Shown piece after piece: positions 42,298 to 51,738 of a stretch of DNA of 64,000 nucleotides (positions within the stretch are counted from its first letter, which is position 1; each line of letters begins with the position of its first letter). The translations under genes were made by a program, and so were the position numbers. The notes below the pieces were generated by a model. The model was not told the DNA's origin. It saw only the letters and a list, made by a program, of their open reading frames with translations, and did not search any database. Location of the stretch: the NCBI RefSeq assembly GCF_013294065.1, contig NZ_JABSNM010000020.1:1-64000 (forward strand), in the 5' to 3' direction. The DNA is from Sphaerotilus uruguayifluvii. GTDB lineage: Bacteria > Pseudomonadota > Gammaproteobacteria > Burkholderiales > Burkholderiaceae_C.

Positions 42298-43446
42298 ATG
42301 GCAAAGCGTGACTACTACGAAGTCCTTGGCCTCGCCAAGGGCGCGAGCGAAGACGACATCAAGAAGGCCTATCGCAAGCTGGCGATGAAGTACCACCCTG
42401 ACCGCAATCAGGGTGAAGGCGCGAAGGTGGCCGAGGAGAAGTTCAAGGAGGCCAAGGAGGCCTACGAGATGCTCTCCGACGCCCAGAAGCGCCAGGCCTA
42501 CGACCAGTTCGGCCATGCCGGCGTCGATCCGAACGCCGGCGGCTTCCGTCCGGGCGGCCCGGAGGGCTTCGGCGGCGGCGGCTTCGCCGAGGCCTTCGGC
42601 GACATCTTCGGCGACATCTTCGGCCAGGGCGGCGGCGGCCGGCGGGGCGGCGGCCAGCAGGTCTACCGCGGCGCCGACCTCTCCTACGCGATGGAGATCA
42701 CGCTGGAGGAAGCGGCGCTGGGCAAGGAGACGCAGATCCGCATCCCGACCTGGGAGGAATGCGAGACCTGCCACGGCTCCGGCGCCAAGCCCGGCACCAG
42801 CGCCAAGACCTGCTCGACCTGCCACGGCTCGGGCACCGTCCACCTGCGCCAGGGCTTCTTCAGCATCCAGCAGACCTGCCCGCACTGCCACGGCACCGGC
42901 AAGATCATTCCCGAGCCCTGCACCACCTGCGGCGGCCAGGGCAAGGTCAAGAAGCAGAAGACGCTCGAGGTCAAGATCCCGGCCGGCATCAACGAGGGCC
43001 AGCGCATCGCGCTGCGCGGCCACGGCGAGCCCGGCACGCACGGCGGCCCTCCGGGCGACCTGTACGTCGAGATCCGCATCAAGCAGCACGACATCTTCGA
43101 GCGCGACGGCGACGACCTGCACTGCACCGTGCCGGTCAGCGTCATCACCGCATCGCTCGGAGGCACCGTCTCGGTGCCCACGCTCGGCGGCGAGGCGGAG
43201 ATCGAGCTGCCCGAGGGCACGCAGCACGGCAAGACCTTCCGGCTGCGCGGCAAGGGCATCAAGGGCATCCGCTCGAACTACCCCGGCGATCTGTACTGCC
43301 ACATCCAGGTCGAGATCCCGGTCAAGCTCACCGAGCACCAGCGCAAGCTGCTCAAGGAACTCGACGAGTCGCTCAAGAAGGGCGGCGACAAGCACTCGCC
43401 GAACGCGAAGAGCTGGACCGATCGCATGAAGGACCTGTTCAAGTAA
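42298..43446 (+). CDS. dnaJ: Co-chaperone DnaJ (Hsp40)
   Basis: The 382-residue type I J-protein stimulates DnaK ATPase. It has a J domain with the YHPDRN motif, a Gly/Phe-rich linker (about 78-120), four zinc-binding CxxCxGxG-type repeats ([32 protein letters not shown]) and the two beta-rich substrate-binding domains. The 143 bases between dnaK and dnaJ hold no gene. A strong terminator follows. Confidence 0.97.
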   Translation: MAKRDYYEVLGLAKGASEDDIKKAYRKLAMKYHPDRNQGEGAKVAEEKFKEAKEAYEMLSDAQKRQAYDQFGHAGVDPNAGGFRPGGPEGFGGGGFAEAFGDIFGDIFGQGGGGRRGGGQQVYRGADLSYAMEITLEEAALGKETQIRIPTWEECETCHGSGAKPGTSAKTCSTCHGSGTVHLRQGFFSIQQTCPHCHGTGKIIPEPCTTCGGQGKVKKQKTLEVKIPAGINEGQRIALRGHGEPGTHGGPPGDLYVEIRIKQHDIFERDGDDLHCTVPVSVITASLGGTVSVPTLGGEAEIELPEGTQHGKTFRLRGKGIKGIRSNYPGDLYCHIQVEIPVKLTEHQRKLLKELDESLKKGGDKHSPNAKSWTDRMKDLFK

Positions 43447-43482
43447 AGGTCAGCCTTCGCCTCGGGCGAGGGATATCCTCCG

Positions 43483-43510
43483 GGCGTGCCACGATGTGGC
43501 ACGCCTTTTT
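43483..43510 (+). terminator. Intrinsic terminator after dnaJ
   Basis: GGCGTGCCAC and GTGGCACGCC form a perfect ten-base stem with a GAT loop, followed at once by TTTTT and then CTT. It is the best intrinsic terminator in the window and ends the chaperone operon 36 bases after dnaJ. Confidence 0.9.
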
Positions 43511-43552
43511 CTTGCGTGCCCACAACGAATCGATCGAAGGAAGGATGTCCTG

Positions 43553-43975
43553 ATGCCCTGCGTGCCCGTGCCCCCGATGAACACCGCCGCCGCCGGCGAC
43601 GTGTTCGCCCAGATGACCGAGCTGGCCTTCTCGGTGCCCTTCGTCGTCAGCCACCGGCTGACACGCATGGCGCTGGCCGGTCCGAACCCCTCGGCGCGCG
43701 ACCGCAAGGAGTTCATGACGATGGGGCTGGAGAAGGTCACCGCCTTCCAGCAGTCCTGGCTGGCGATGATGTGGACCGGCGCCGGCGTCTCGCAGGAGAT
43801 GGTGGCCGCCGGCCTGCGCTGGTGGATGATGCCGTGGTCCTCGGCGCCGGCCAGCAAGGCGATGGAGGTGATGCACCAGGCGCCGATGAAGGTCGCCAGC
43901 GCCGGGCTGAAGCCGGTCAGCCGGCGTGCCGGCGCCAACGCGCGCCGGCTCTCGCGCAGCGCCCCGCGGCCCTGA
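43553..43975 (+). CDS. Small helical protein of unknown function (phasin-like size)
   Basis: The 140-residue protein is rich in Ala, Met and Trp, with amphipathic helices (FAQMTELAFSVPFVVSHRLTRM; KVTAFQQSWLAMMWTG) and a basic C-terminal tail ending RRLSRSAPRP. No enzyme motif is visible. Size, helix content and basic tail resemble small PHA-granule-associated proteins, but this is only a resemblance. A Shine-Dalgarno GAAGGAAGG precedes the ATG at 43553, which supports that start over one at 43496. It stands alone behind the dnaJ terminator. Confidence 0.6.
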   Translation: MPCVPVPPMNTAAAGDVFAQMTELAFSVPFVVSHRLTRMALAGPNPSARDRKEFMTMGLEKVTAFQQSWLAMMWTGAGVSQEMVAAGLRWWMMPWSSAPASKAMEVMHQAPMKVASAGLKPVSRRAGANARRLSRSAPRP

Positions 43976-44003
43976 GCCGGCGACTGCCCCGGCCTCGGCC
44001 CGC

Positions 44004-45197
44004 TCAGCCCGGGCCGGTCTCGCCCAGCCAGTCGGCGAGCACCGCCGCGCCGTCCTGCCCGAGCACCGGCGGCGCGCTGCGGTAGACCGGCGGCGTGGCC
44101 GACAGCCGGATCGGGCTGGCCACGCCCGGCACGCTGCCCGCCACCGGGTGCGGCAGGTCGACCCGCAGCCCGCGCGCGACGACCTGCGGATCGGCGAACA
44201 CCTCGTCGAGCCGGTTGACCGGCCCGCAGGGCACCGCCTTCGACTCCAGCGCCGCGATCCATTCGCGCGTCGTGCGCATCACGGTCGCCTGGCGCAGCAG
44301 CGGGATCAGCACCGCGCGGTGCGCCACCCGCGCCGCGTTGGTGGCGAAGCGCGCGTCGCTCGCCCACTCGGCGTGGCCGGCGACGTCGCAGAAGCGCGCG
44401 AACTGGCCGTCGTTGCCGATCGCCAGGATCATGTCGCCGTCCGCGGTCGGGAAGTCCTGGTAGGGCACGATGTTGGGGTGCGCATTGCCCATGCGCTTCG
44501 GCACCGTGCCGCCGATCAGCCAGTTGGCGGTCTGGTTGGCCAGCGCGGCCACCTGCACGTCGAGCAGCGCCAGGTCGATGTGCTGGCCCTCGCCGGTGCG
44601 ATCGCGGTGGCGCAGCGCGGCCAGGATTCCGACCGCCGCATGCAGCCCGGTCATCACGTCGGTCAGCGCCACGCCGACCTTCTGCGGCCCGGCGCCCTCC
44701 TCCGCGTCGCCGCGGCCGGTCACGCTCATCAGCCCGCCCATGCCCTGGATCAGGAAGTCGTAGCCGGCGCGCGGCGCGTAGGGCCCCGTCTGGCCGAAGC
44801 CGGTGATCGAGCAGTAGACCAGCCGCGGATTCAGCGCGTGCAGGCTGTCGAAGTCCAGCCCGTAGGCCTTCAGGCCGCCGACCTTGAAGTTCTCGACCAG
44901 CACGTCGGCCTGGCCGGCCAGCCGGCGCACCAGCGCCTGGCCCTCGGGCGTGGCGATGTCGATCGCGATCGAGCGCTTGTTGCGGTTGGCGCAGCAGAAA
45001 TAGGCGGCGTCCGGGGTGTCGCGGCCCTGCGCGTCCTTCAGCCACGGCGGGCCCCAGGCGCGGGTGTCGTCGCCGGCGCCGGGGCGCTCGACCTTGACGA
45101 CATCGGCGCCGAGGTCGGCCAGCGTCTGCGTCGCCCACGGCCCGGCCAGCACGCGCGACAGGTCGAGCACCTTCAGGCCATCGAGCGCGGTGGCCAT
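44004..45197 (-). CDS. Class III (CaiB/BaiF) CoA-transferase, probably dicarboxylate:CoA
   Basis: The 397-residue enzyme moves CoA between acids. It shows the family start LKVLDLSRVLAGPWATQTLADLGADVVKVE, the NRNKRSIAIDI motif, GFGQTGPYA and the catalytic aspartate in VALTDVMTG. It lies 2 bases after gcdH, an arrangement known for succinyl-CoA:glutarate CoA-transferases that activate glutarate for the dehydrogenase. That substrate is inferred from context. Confidence 0.88.
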   Translation of the reverse strand: MATALDGLKVLDLSRVLAGPWATQTLADLGADVVKVERPGAGDDTRAWGPPWLKDAQGRDTPDAAYFCCANRNKRSIAIDIATPEGQALVRRLAGQADVLVENFKVGGLKAYGLDFDSLHALNPRLVYCSITGFGQTGPYAPRAGYDFLIQGMGGLMSVTGRGDAEEGAGPQKVGVALTDVMTGLHAAVGILAALRHRDRTGEGQHIDLALLDVQVAALANQTANWLIGGTVPKRMGNAHPNIVPYQDFPTADGDMILAIGNDGQFARFCDVAGHAEWASDARFATNAARVAHRAVLIPLLRQATVMRTTREWIAALESKAVPCGPVNRLDEVFADPQVVARGLRVDLPHPVAGSVPGVASPIRLSATPPVYRSAPPVLGQDGAAVLADWLGETGPG

Positions 45198-45199
45198 GC

Positions 45200-46393
45200 T
45201 CAGAACGCCGCCAGCCCAGTGATCGCGCGGCCCAGGATCAGCGCGTGGATGTCGTGCGTGCCCTCGTAGGTGTTGACCACCTCGAGGTTGACCAGGTGGC
45301 GCGCCACGCCGAATTCGTCCGAGATGCCGTTGCCGCCGAGCATGTCGCGTGCGGTGCGGGCGATGTCGAGCGCCTTGCCGCAGGAGTTGCGCTTCATGAT
45401 CGAGGTGATCTCGACCGAGGCGCTGCCCTCGTCCTTCATCCGGCCCAGGCGCAGGCAGCCCTGCAGGCCCAGCGTGATCTCGGTCAGCATGTCGGCGAGC
45501 TTCTTCTGCACCAGCTGGTTGGCCGCCAGCGGCTTGCCGAACTGCTTGCGGTCGAGCGTGTACTGGCGCGCCGTCTCCAGGCAGAACTCGGCCGCACCCA
45601 GCGCGCCCCAGGCGATGCCGTAGCGGGCGCTGTTCAGGCAGGTGAACGGGCCCTTCAGGCCACGCACCTCGGGGAAGGCGTTCTCCTCCGGGCAGAAGAC
45701 CTCGTCCATGACGATCTCGCCGGTGATCGACGCGCGCAGGCCGACCTTGCCGTGGATCGCCGGGGCGGAGAGGCCCTTCCAGCCCTTCTCCAGCACGAAG
45801 CCGCGGATCTGGCCCTCGTCGTCCTTGGCCCAGACCACGAAGACGTCGGCAATCGGCGAGTTGGTGATCCACATCTTCGAGCCGCTCAGGCTGTAGCCGC
45901 CGTCGACCTTGCGGGCGCGCGTCACCATGCTGCCGGGATCGCTGCCGTGGTTCGGCTCGGTCAGGCCGAAGCAGCCGATCCACTCGCCGGTGGCGAGCTT
46001 CGGCAGGTACTTCTGCTTCGTGGCCTCGCTGCCGAACTCGTTGATCGGGACCATCACCAGCGAGGACTGCACGCTCATCATCGAGCGGTAGCCCGAGTCG
46101 ACGCGCTCGACCTCTCGGGCGATCAGGCCGTAGCTGACGTAGTTCAGGCCGGCGCCGCCGTACTGCTCGGGGATCGTGGGCCCGAGCAGGCCCAGCTCGC
46201 CCATCTCGCGGAAGATGGCCGCGTCGGTGCGCTCGTGGCGGAAGGCCTCGGTGACACGCGGCATCAGCCGATCCTGGCAGTAGGCGCGCGCGGCGTCGCG
46301 CACCGCGCGCTCGTCGTCGAGGAGCTGGCTGTCGAGCAGCAGCGGGTCGTTCCACTGGAAGGAAGCGCGGGACGTGCGGGGGGTGCTGGCCAT
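45200..46393 (-). CDS. gcdH: Glutaryl-CoA dehydrogenase
   Basis: The 397-residue FAD enzyme of the acyl-CoA dehydrogenase family converts glutaryl-CoA to crotonyl-CoA and CO2 in lysine/tryptophan/glutarate breakdown. Signature segments are [13 protein letters not shown] (FAD/substrate loop), [50 protein letters not shown] and the catalytic glutamate in [16 protein letters not shown], all characteristic of GcdH. The ATG at 46393 fits the usual N-terminus. It is co-transcribed with the CoA-transferase and divergent from a LysR gene. Confidence 0.95.
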   Translation of the reverse strand: MASTPRTSRASFQWNDPLLLDSQLLDDERAVRDAARAYCQDRLMPRVTEAFRHERTDAAIFREMGELGLLGPTIPEQYGGAGLNYVSYGLIAREVERVDSGYRSMMSVQSSLVMVPINEFGSEATKQKYLPKLATGEWIGCFGLTEPNHGSDPGSMVTRARKVDGGYSLSGSKMWITNSPIADVFVVWAKDDEGQIRGFVLEKGWKGLSAPAIHGKVGLRASITGEIVMDEVFCPEENAFPEVRGLKGPFTCLNSARYGIAWGALGAAEFCLETARQYTLDRKQFGKPLAANQLVQKKLADMLTEITLGLQGCLRLGRMKDEGSASVEITSIMKRNSCGKALDIARTARDMLGGNGISDEFGVARHLVNLEVVNTYEGTHDIHALILGRAITGLAAF

Positions 46394-46464
46394 GACGGAG
46401 GCTCCTCGAAGGTTCTGAAGTTCGATGGATGCAATCCTATGGAGCCCGGCGTGCAGGCACAACC

Positions 46465-46487
46465 GAATAATATGCATCGATCTATTC
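46465..46487. promoter_or_regulatory. Candidate LysR operator between gcdH and its regulator
   Basis: GAATA at 46465-46469 and TATTC at 46483-46487 form a dyad with 13 bases between, containing a T-N11-A style core in an AT-rich island unusual for this DNA. It lies in the 121-base divergent region between gcdH and the LysR gene, where such an operator is expected. Confidence 0.5.
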
Positions 46488-46514
46488 CATGAACGCACTC
46501 CGAGATCGTCCCCG

Positions 46515-47450
46515 ATGAGCGAACTCTCCCGCCGCCGCCTGCCCGGCACGACCGCGCTGGCCGTCTTCGAGGCCGCCGCGCGCCACGAGAGCTTCACCCG
46601 CGCCGCCGAGGAGCTGGCGATGACGCAGAGCGCGGTCTGCCGTCAGGTCGCGGGGCTGGAGGCGCTGCTGGACGTCAAGCTGTTTCGCCGCACCCGCCGC
46701 GGCGTGCGCCTGACCGAGGCCGGCAGCAGCTACGCGCTGCGGGTGGCCGACTGGCTCGACACGCTGGAGCGCGACACCCGCGAGCTGATGGCCGGCGCCG
46801 GGCGGGTGCCGGTGATCGAGCTGGCGGTGGTGCCCACCTTCGCCACCTGCTGGCTGCTGCCGCGGCTGCCGGCCTTCCGGCCCGGGCGGGTGCAGGTCAA
46901 CCTGCACAGCCGCACCCGCCCCTTCCTGTTCGACGAGACCCGGCTGGACGCGGCCATTCACGCCGGCGACGGCCACTGGCCGGGCTGCATCAGCCGGCCG
47001 ATCCTGTCGGAGCGGCTGATCCCGGTGGCCAGCGCAGGCCTGCTGGTCGCGCACGGCCTGGCGCCGGACGGCCCGCCGCTGCCGGCCGAGGCGCTGGCGC
47101 GGCTGCCGCGCCTGCAGCAGACCACCCGGCCGCTGGCCTGGCGGCGCTGGTTCGCCGCCGCCGGCCTGCGGGTGTCCGACGACCAGAGCGGGCCCGCCTA
47201 CGAGCAGTTCTCGATGAGCGTGCAGGCCGCCGCGCTCGGCCTGGGCGTGGCGCTGGTGCCGGACTTCGCCGCGGCCGCCGCGCTGGCCGACGGCCGCCTG
47301 CGCGGCGTGGCCGCCGCGCTCGACAGCGAGCTGGCCTACCACTATGTCGTGCCCGAATCCCATGCCGACGACGCGCTGCTGCGCGAGTTCGGCGACTGGC
47401 TGGAGGCTCAGGCCCGCCTGCCTGCACCGGACGGTGACCGGCCCGCCTGA
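46515..47450 (+). CDS. LysR-family regulator of the glutaryl-CoA genes (GcdR-like)
   Basis: The 311-residue protein has an N-terminal winged HTH ([40 protein letters not shown]) and a C-terminal effector domain resembling GcvA-type regulators. Divergent placement beside gcdH and the CoA-transferase suggests it controls them in response to glutarate or a CoA ester. The start ATG at 46515 gives the standard LysR N-terminus. Confidence 0.88.
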   Translation: MSELSRRRLPGTTALAVFEAAARHESFTRAAEELAMTQSAVCRQVAGLEALLDVKLFRRTRRGVRLTEAGSSYALRVADWLDTLERDTRELMAGAGRVPVIELAVVPTFATCWLLPRLPAFRPGRVQVNLHSRTRPFLFDETRLDAAIHAGDGHWPGCISRPILSERLIPVASAGLLVAHGLAPDGPPLPAEALARLPRLQQTTRPLAWRRWFAAAGLRVSDDQSGPAYEQFSMSVQAAALGLGVALVPDFAAAAALADGRLRGVAAALDSELAYHYVVPESHADDALLREFGDWLEAQARLPAPDGDRPA

Positions 47451-47606
47451 CCGGCGTCAAGAAGGCACGATGAAACGCCATCCGACCGGTCGGACTCCCG
47501 GCGGACTGCGGATCGAACCCCCTGTGCACGGCGCATGGATCTGAAAGAATGGCCGATCCTGCGCTGCGCCATCCGGTCACACATCTATTCCATCCAGTAC
47601 CACGAC

Positions 47607-48485
47607 ATGCTCAAGCCCCTGCGCCTGCTCATCTGGCTCGGCCTGGTCCTGGCGACGACCTGCGCCGTGATCGTGATGATCGGACGCATGAGCCCCGACG
47701 AGCCCGCATCGCCATCGCGCCAGCTGCGGGTGGGCTATGCGATCGAGGCGCCCTACGCCTTCCGTGACATCGGCGGCGGCCTGCACGGGGAGTCGGTCGA
47801 CGTGCTGCGTGCCGCGCTGCGTCGGCTCGGCCGGCCCGAGCCGATCTGGATCCATGCCGAGTTCCCGACGCTGCTCCACGAGCTGCGCATGGGGCGCATC
47901 GACGTGATCGCCGCCGGGCTGTTCGTCACGCCGGCGCGCGCCGCGCAGGTGGCCTTCACCCGGCCGACCGCGGCGGTGCAGCCGGCGCTGCTGGTCGGCC
48001 TGGGCAATCCGGAGCAGCTGCACGCGCTGCAGGACCTGGTGGTGCGCCCCCGGCTGCGGCTGGCGGTCATCGACCGCTCGGTCGAGGCGGGCCAGGCGCT
48101 CGAGGCCGGGATGCCCGACGAGCGGCTGCTGCGTCTGCCGGATGCGGCCGGCGGGCTGGACGCGGTGCGCAGCGGCCGGGCTGCCGCCTTCATGCTGTCG
48201 GCCCCGGCGCTGCAGTGGGCGCTGGCGCAGCCCGGCACGCCGGCCGGCGAGCTGGCCCGCCCCTTCTCGCCGCCGACCGGCAGCTCGCTCGGTCTGCCGG
48301 CGCTGGCGATGCGCCGGGGCGACCCGCTGCGCGACCAGATCGACCAGGTGCTGGCCACCTATGTCGGCAGCCAGGAGCACCTGGAGCTGGTGCGCCAGTA
48401 CGGCTTCCGCGAAAGCGAGATCGCGCCGGTGCGTGGCACTCATCCTCCGGGCGACCCGGCGACCAACGCCGAGGCAGAGCGGTGA
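47607..48485 (+). CDS. Periplasmic solute-binding-like sensor protein (SBP family 3)
   Basis: The 292-residue protein has an N-terminal hydrophobic helix (LRLLIWLGLVLATTCAVIVM) that is either an uncleaved anchor or a signal, then a family 3 binding-protein fold (LRVGYAIEAPYAFRDI...GESVDVLRAAL; GRIDVIAAGLFVTPARA; a late GLPALAMRRGDPLRDQIDQVL). No ABC permease is adjacent. It overlaps the next gene, a GGDEF-EAL protein, by GTGA, so it probably senses a small amine or amino acid and feeds c-di-GMP signalling. A start at 47535 would add 24 residues. Confidence 0.8.
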   Translation: MLKPLRLLIWLGLVLATTCAVIVMIGRMSPDEPASPSRQLRVGYAIEAPYAFRDIGGGLHGESVDVLRAALRRLGRPEPIWIHAEFPTLLHELRMGRIDVIAAGLFVTPARAAQVAFTRPTAAVQPALLVGLGNPEQLHALQDLVVRPRLRLAVIDRSVEAGQALEAGMPDERLLRLPDAAGGLDAVRSGRAAAFMLSAPALQWALAQPGTPAGELARPFSPPTGSSLGLPALAMRRGDPLRDQIDQVLATYVGSQEHLELVRQYGFRESEIAPVRGTHPPGDPATNAEAER

Positions 48486-51400
48486 CCCGGCCGGCCTCGC
48501 TGCCGTCCCGCATGGTGCCGGCCATCGCGCTGTTCGGCATCCTGTGCCTGCTGCTGCTGGGCTGGACGACCCGGCTGTGGCACGAGACGCTGGGCGACGC
48601 CCTGGTGCCGATGCGCACCGTGGACCAGATGCGGCTGCACCTGACCCGCGCGCAGCTGCAGGCCGAGCGGCTGCGCCAGGCCGCCGATCCGACCGACTTC
48701 ACCCGCATCGACGCCGAGCTCGAGAACGCCCGCCAGGACAGCCTCTCGCTGGTCGAGCAGATCGAGCGCATCGTCGACGACGAGCATGCGCAGCGCATGC
48801 GCCACATCGCGCGCCAGTTCGCCGACACGATCGACTCGGCGCGCGCGGCGATGCGCGCGCGGCTGGAACACGGCGACGAGGCGCCGGTGCTGGAGCTGCG
48901 CCGGCTGCAGGCCGGCATCGACGCGTCGGTCATGGAGATGGAAGAGATCATCGAGATGCGCCGCCATGACCGGATGCGCCACCAGGCGCGCCTGGGCATG
49001 CTGACCGCCGCGCTGATCGGCGTGGGCGTGTTCTCGCTGCTGCTGCTGCAGCACCACCAGGGCCTGCAGCGCCAGCGCCTGATCGACGAGCTGTCGCTGC
49101 GCGAGCGCCACATGCGCGCCTTCGCCGACGCGGTGCCGGACGTCTCCTTCGTGCTGGCGGCCGACGGCACCTACATCGAGGCCTTCGGCCGCGAGGACCG
49201 GCTGGTCGCGCCAGCCCGCGAGCTCGTCGGCCAGCGCTTCCAGGACCACCTGCCGCCCGCCGCGGCCGCCCGCATCGAGGCGATCCTGCGCCGGGCGCTC
49301 AGCACCGGCGAGATCAGCCAGACCGAATACATGCTGACGATCGCCGACCAGCCGGCCTGGTTCGAGGCGCGCGCCCATGCGCTGCCGGGCGAGCAGGACC
49401 GGGTGGTGCTGATCAGCTGGGAGATCTCCGAGCGCAAGCGCAGCGAGGAACGCGTCGCCACGCTGGGCCGGCTCTACAGCTTTCTCGGCCAGATCAACCA
49501 GGCCATCGTCTGGACCGGCACGCCCGCCGATCTGTACCAGCGCATCTGCGATGTGGCGCTCAGCCACGGCAGCTTCCAGCTCGCCTGGGTCGCGGAGGCC
49601 GAGGCCGGCAGCACGCAGGCTCTCGTGCCGGTGGCCAGCAGCCGCACGAGCAGCCCGGTGCCGACCGGCCACCTGCCCGAGCGCATCGCGCTCGACACGC
49701 TGCACCACCATGTGGTGGCGCAGGCCTGGCGCAGCGCCGAGCTGCGCTGGGACACGCCGGGCAGCGCCGCGCTCAGCCACGCGGTCGCCATTCCGGTGAC
49801 CTGCCAGGGCCGCATGCATGCGGTGCTGGTGCTGGTGCGCGAGCGGCTGATGCCCGACGACGCCGAGGAGCGCATGCTCTTCCACGAGATCGGCTCGGAC
49901 CTGTCGTACGCGCTGACGCAGTTCCGCCGCCAGCAGGACTGGCAGCGCGCGCAGGAGCGGGTGCGCCTGCACGCGGCCGCGCTCGAGAGCACGCAGGACG
50001 GCGTCATCGTCTCGGACCTGCACGGGCACATCGTCTCGGTCAACCGCGCCTTCACCGCGATCACCGGCCATGACGGCCAGGCCTGGACCGGGCGCACGCT
50101 GACCGGCCTGGGCGCGCAGGCCGGCACGCTCGAGCACATTCTCGAGCAGGTGCTGCAGGACGGCAGCTGGGCCGGCGAGATCCGCAGCCGCCACCGCGAC
50201 GGCCACGGCCAGGTGCTGTGGACCTCGGTGGCCACGGTGCGCGACGACACCGGGCTGCCGACCCATCTGGTCACCGTCTTCACCGACATCAGCGCGCAGA
50301 AGGCGGCCGAGGAGCAGCTGCACCGCCTCGCTCATGTCGACGCGCTGACGCAGCTGCCCAACCGCCGCATGGTGCTGTCGCGCCTGGAGCATGCGCTGGC
50401 GGCCGCCCGGCGCCAGAAGCACCGCGTCGGCGTGCTGTTCATCGACCTGGACAATTTCAAGACCGTCAACGACAGCCTCGGCCACAACGTCGGCGACGCG
50501 CTGCTGCGCGAGGTCGCCGCGCGGCTGGCGCAGCGCACGCGCCGCCAGGACACGCTCGGCCGGCTCGGCGGCGACGAGTTCATCCTCGTGCTGGAGACGC
50601 TGCGCGACCAGGAGGACGCGGCCGCGGTGGCGCGCGAGCTGCTGCAGCTGCTGACCCGCCCCTTCGAGATCGAGGGCAGCGAGGTCTGGGTGCAGGCCAG
50701 CATCGGCATCAGCCTCTACCCGGAGGACGGCGGCGAGGTCGAGGAGCTGCTGCGCGACGCCGACGCGGCGATGTACCAGGCCAAGCGCGCCGGCCGCGGC
50801 ACCTTCCGCTACTACACCGAGGCGCTGACGCAGGCCGCGCAGCAGCGGCTGCAGCTCGACGGCCGGCTGCGCCGCGCGCTCGAGCGCGGCGAGTTCGCGC
50901 TCTTCTACCAGCCGCTGTACCGGCTGGCCGACCGGCAGCTGCTCGGCCTGGAGGTGCTGGTGCGGCTGGACCAGCCGGGGCTGCCGCCGGTCGGCCCGGC
51001 CGAGTTCATCCCGCTGCTCGAGGACAACGGCCTGATCTGCGAGCTCGGCGCCTGGGTGATGCGCCAGGCCTGCCTGCAGGCGCGCGCCTGGCTGGACGAG
51101 GGGCTGGACTGCGGCCGCATCGCGGTCAACGTCTCGTCGGTGGAGCTGCTGCGCGACCCCTCGATCGAGCGCATCCGCCACGCGCTCGACGAGGCCGGCC
51201 TGCCCGCCTCGCGCCTGGAGATCGAGATCACCGAGTCCGGCCTGATGCAGGCCGGCAGCCCGGCCGAGGAGGTGCTGCACCGGCTGCGCGCGATGGGCGT
51301 GCGGCTGGCGATCGACGACTTCGGCACCGGCTATTCCTCGCTGGCCTACCTGAAGCGCCTGCCGGTGGGCAAGCTGAAGATCGACCGCAGCTTCGTCGCC

Positions 51401-51661
51401 GACCTGGGCGACGAAGCCTGCCACGGCAGCGCGCTGGTGGGCACGATGGTGGCGATGGGCCGCGGCCTGGACCTGGCGGTGCTGGCCGAGGGCATCGAGA
51501 CCGAGGAGCAGCTTCGCCGGCTCGTCGCGCTCGGCTGCGAGGCCGGCCAGGGCTACCTGTTCGGCCGGCCGGCCCCGGCGCCGCTGGCGCGGCAATGGCT
51601 GCCGCCGCTGCAGCACGCGCCGGCGCAGGGGGCGCTCGCCTCGGTCTGGCCGGACATCTGA
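48482..51661 (+). CDS. Membrane sensor with PAS, GAF, PAS, GGDEF and EAL domains
   Basis: The 1,059-residue c-di-GMP enzyme begins at GTG overlapping the upstream stop. It has two membrane helices (about 12-30 and 175-195) flanking a helical four-helix-bundle-like periplasmic domain, then a PAS (about 215-320), a GAF-like region (about 335-485), a second PAS (about 490-615), GGDEF (GGDEF intact at 696-700) and EAL (E824 in EVLVRL, D945-D946 in DDFGTGYSSLAYL, and a late AEGIETEEQ). Both catalytic domains keep their key residues, so it could make or degrade c-di-GMP. Coupling to the periplasmic binding protein suggests ligand-controlled switching. Confidence 0.92.
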   Translation: MTRPASLPSRMVPAIALFGILCLLLLGWTTRLWHETLGDALVPMRTVDQMRLHLTRAQLQAERLRQAADPTDFTRIDAELENARQDSLSLVEQIERIVDDEHAQRMRHIARQFADTIDSARAAMRARLEHGDEAPVLELRRLQAGIDASVMEMEEIIEMRRHDRMRHQARLGMLTAALIGVGVFSLLLLQHHQGLQRQRLIDELSLRERHMRAFADAVPDVSFVLAADGTYIEAFGREDRLVAPARELVGQRFQDHLPPAAAARIEAILRRALSTGEISQTEYMLTIADQPAWFEARAHALPGEQDRVVLISWEISERKRSEERVATLGRLYSFLGQINQAIVWTGTPADLYQRICDVALSHGSFQLAWVAEAEAGSTQALVPVASSRTSSPVPTGHLPERIALDTLHHHVVAQAWRSAELRWDTPGSAALSHAVAIPVTCQGRMHAVLVLVRERLMPDDAEERMLFHEIGSDLSYALTQFRRQQDWQRAQERVRLHAAALESTQDGVIVSDLHGHIVSVNRAFTAITGHDGQAWTGRTLTGLGAQAGTLEHILEQVLQDGSWAGEIRSRHRDGHGQVLWTSVATVRDDTGLPTHLVTVFTDISAQKAAEEQLHRLAHVDALTQLPNRRMVLSRLEHALAAARRQKHRVGVLFIDLDNFKTVNDSLGHNVGDALLREVAARLAQRTRRQDTLGRLGGDEFILVLETLRDQEDAAAVARELLQLLTRPFEIEGSEVWVQASIGISLYPEDGGEVEELLRDADAAMYQAKRAGRGTFRYYTEALTQAAQQRLQLDGRLRRALERGEFALFYQPLYRLADRQLLGLEVLVRLDQPGLPPVGPAEFIPLLEDNGLICELGAWVMRQACLQARAWLDEGLDCGRIAVNVSSVELLRDPSIERIRHALDEAGLPASRLEIEITESGLMQAGSPAEEVLHRLRAMGVRLAIDDFGTGYSSLAYLKRLPVGKLKIDRSFVADLGDEACHGSALVGTMVAMGRGLDLAVLAEGIETEEQLRRLVALGCEAGQGYLFGRPAPAPLARQWLPPLQHAPAQGALASVWPDI

Positions 51662-51726
51662 GACACCGGCCACGCCGGCGGCCTCGGCGTCGATGACCCC
51701 TGCCCCGGAAGGCCCCGGGCGCCTCC

Positions 51727-51732
51727 TACAAT
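51727..51732 (+). promoter_or_regulatory. Candidate -10 box six bases before a GTG start
   Basis: TACAAT at 51727-51732 ends six bases before the GTG at 51739. Transcription would begin at or next to the start codon, giving a leaderless message. No -35 box is evident. Confidence 0.4.
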
Positions 51733-51738
51733 GCGTCG

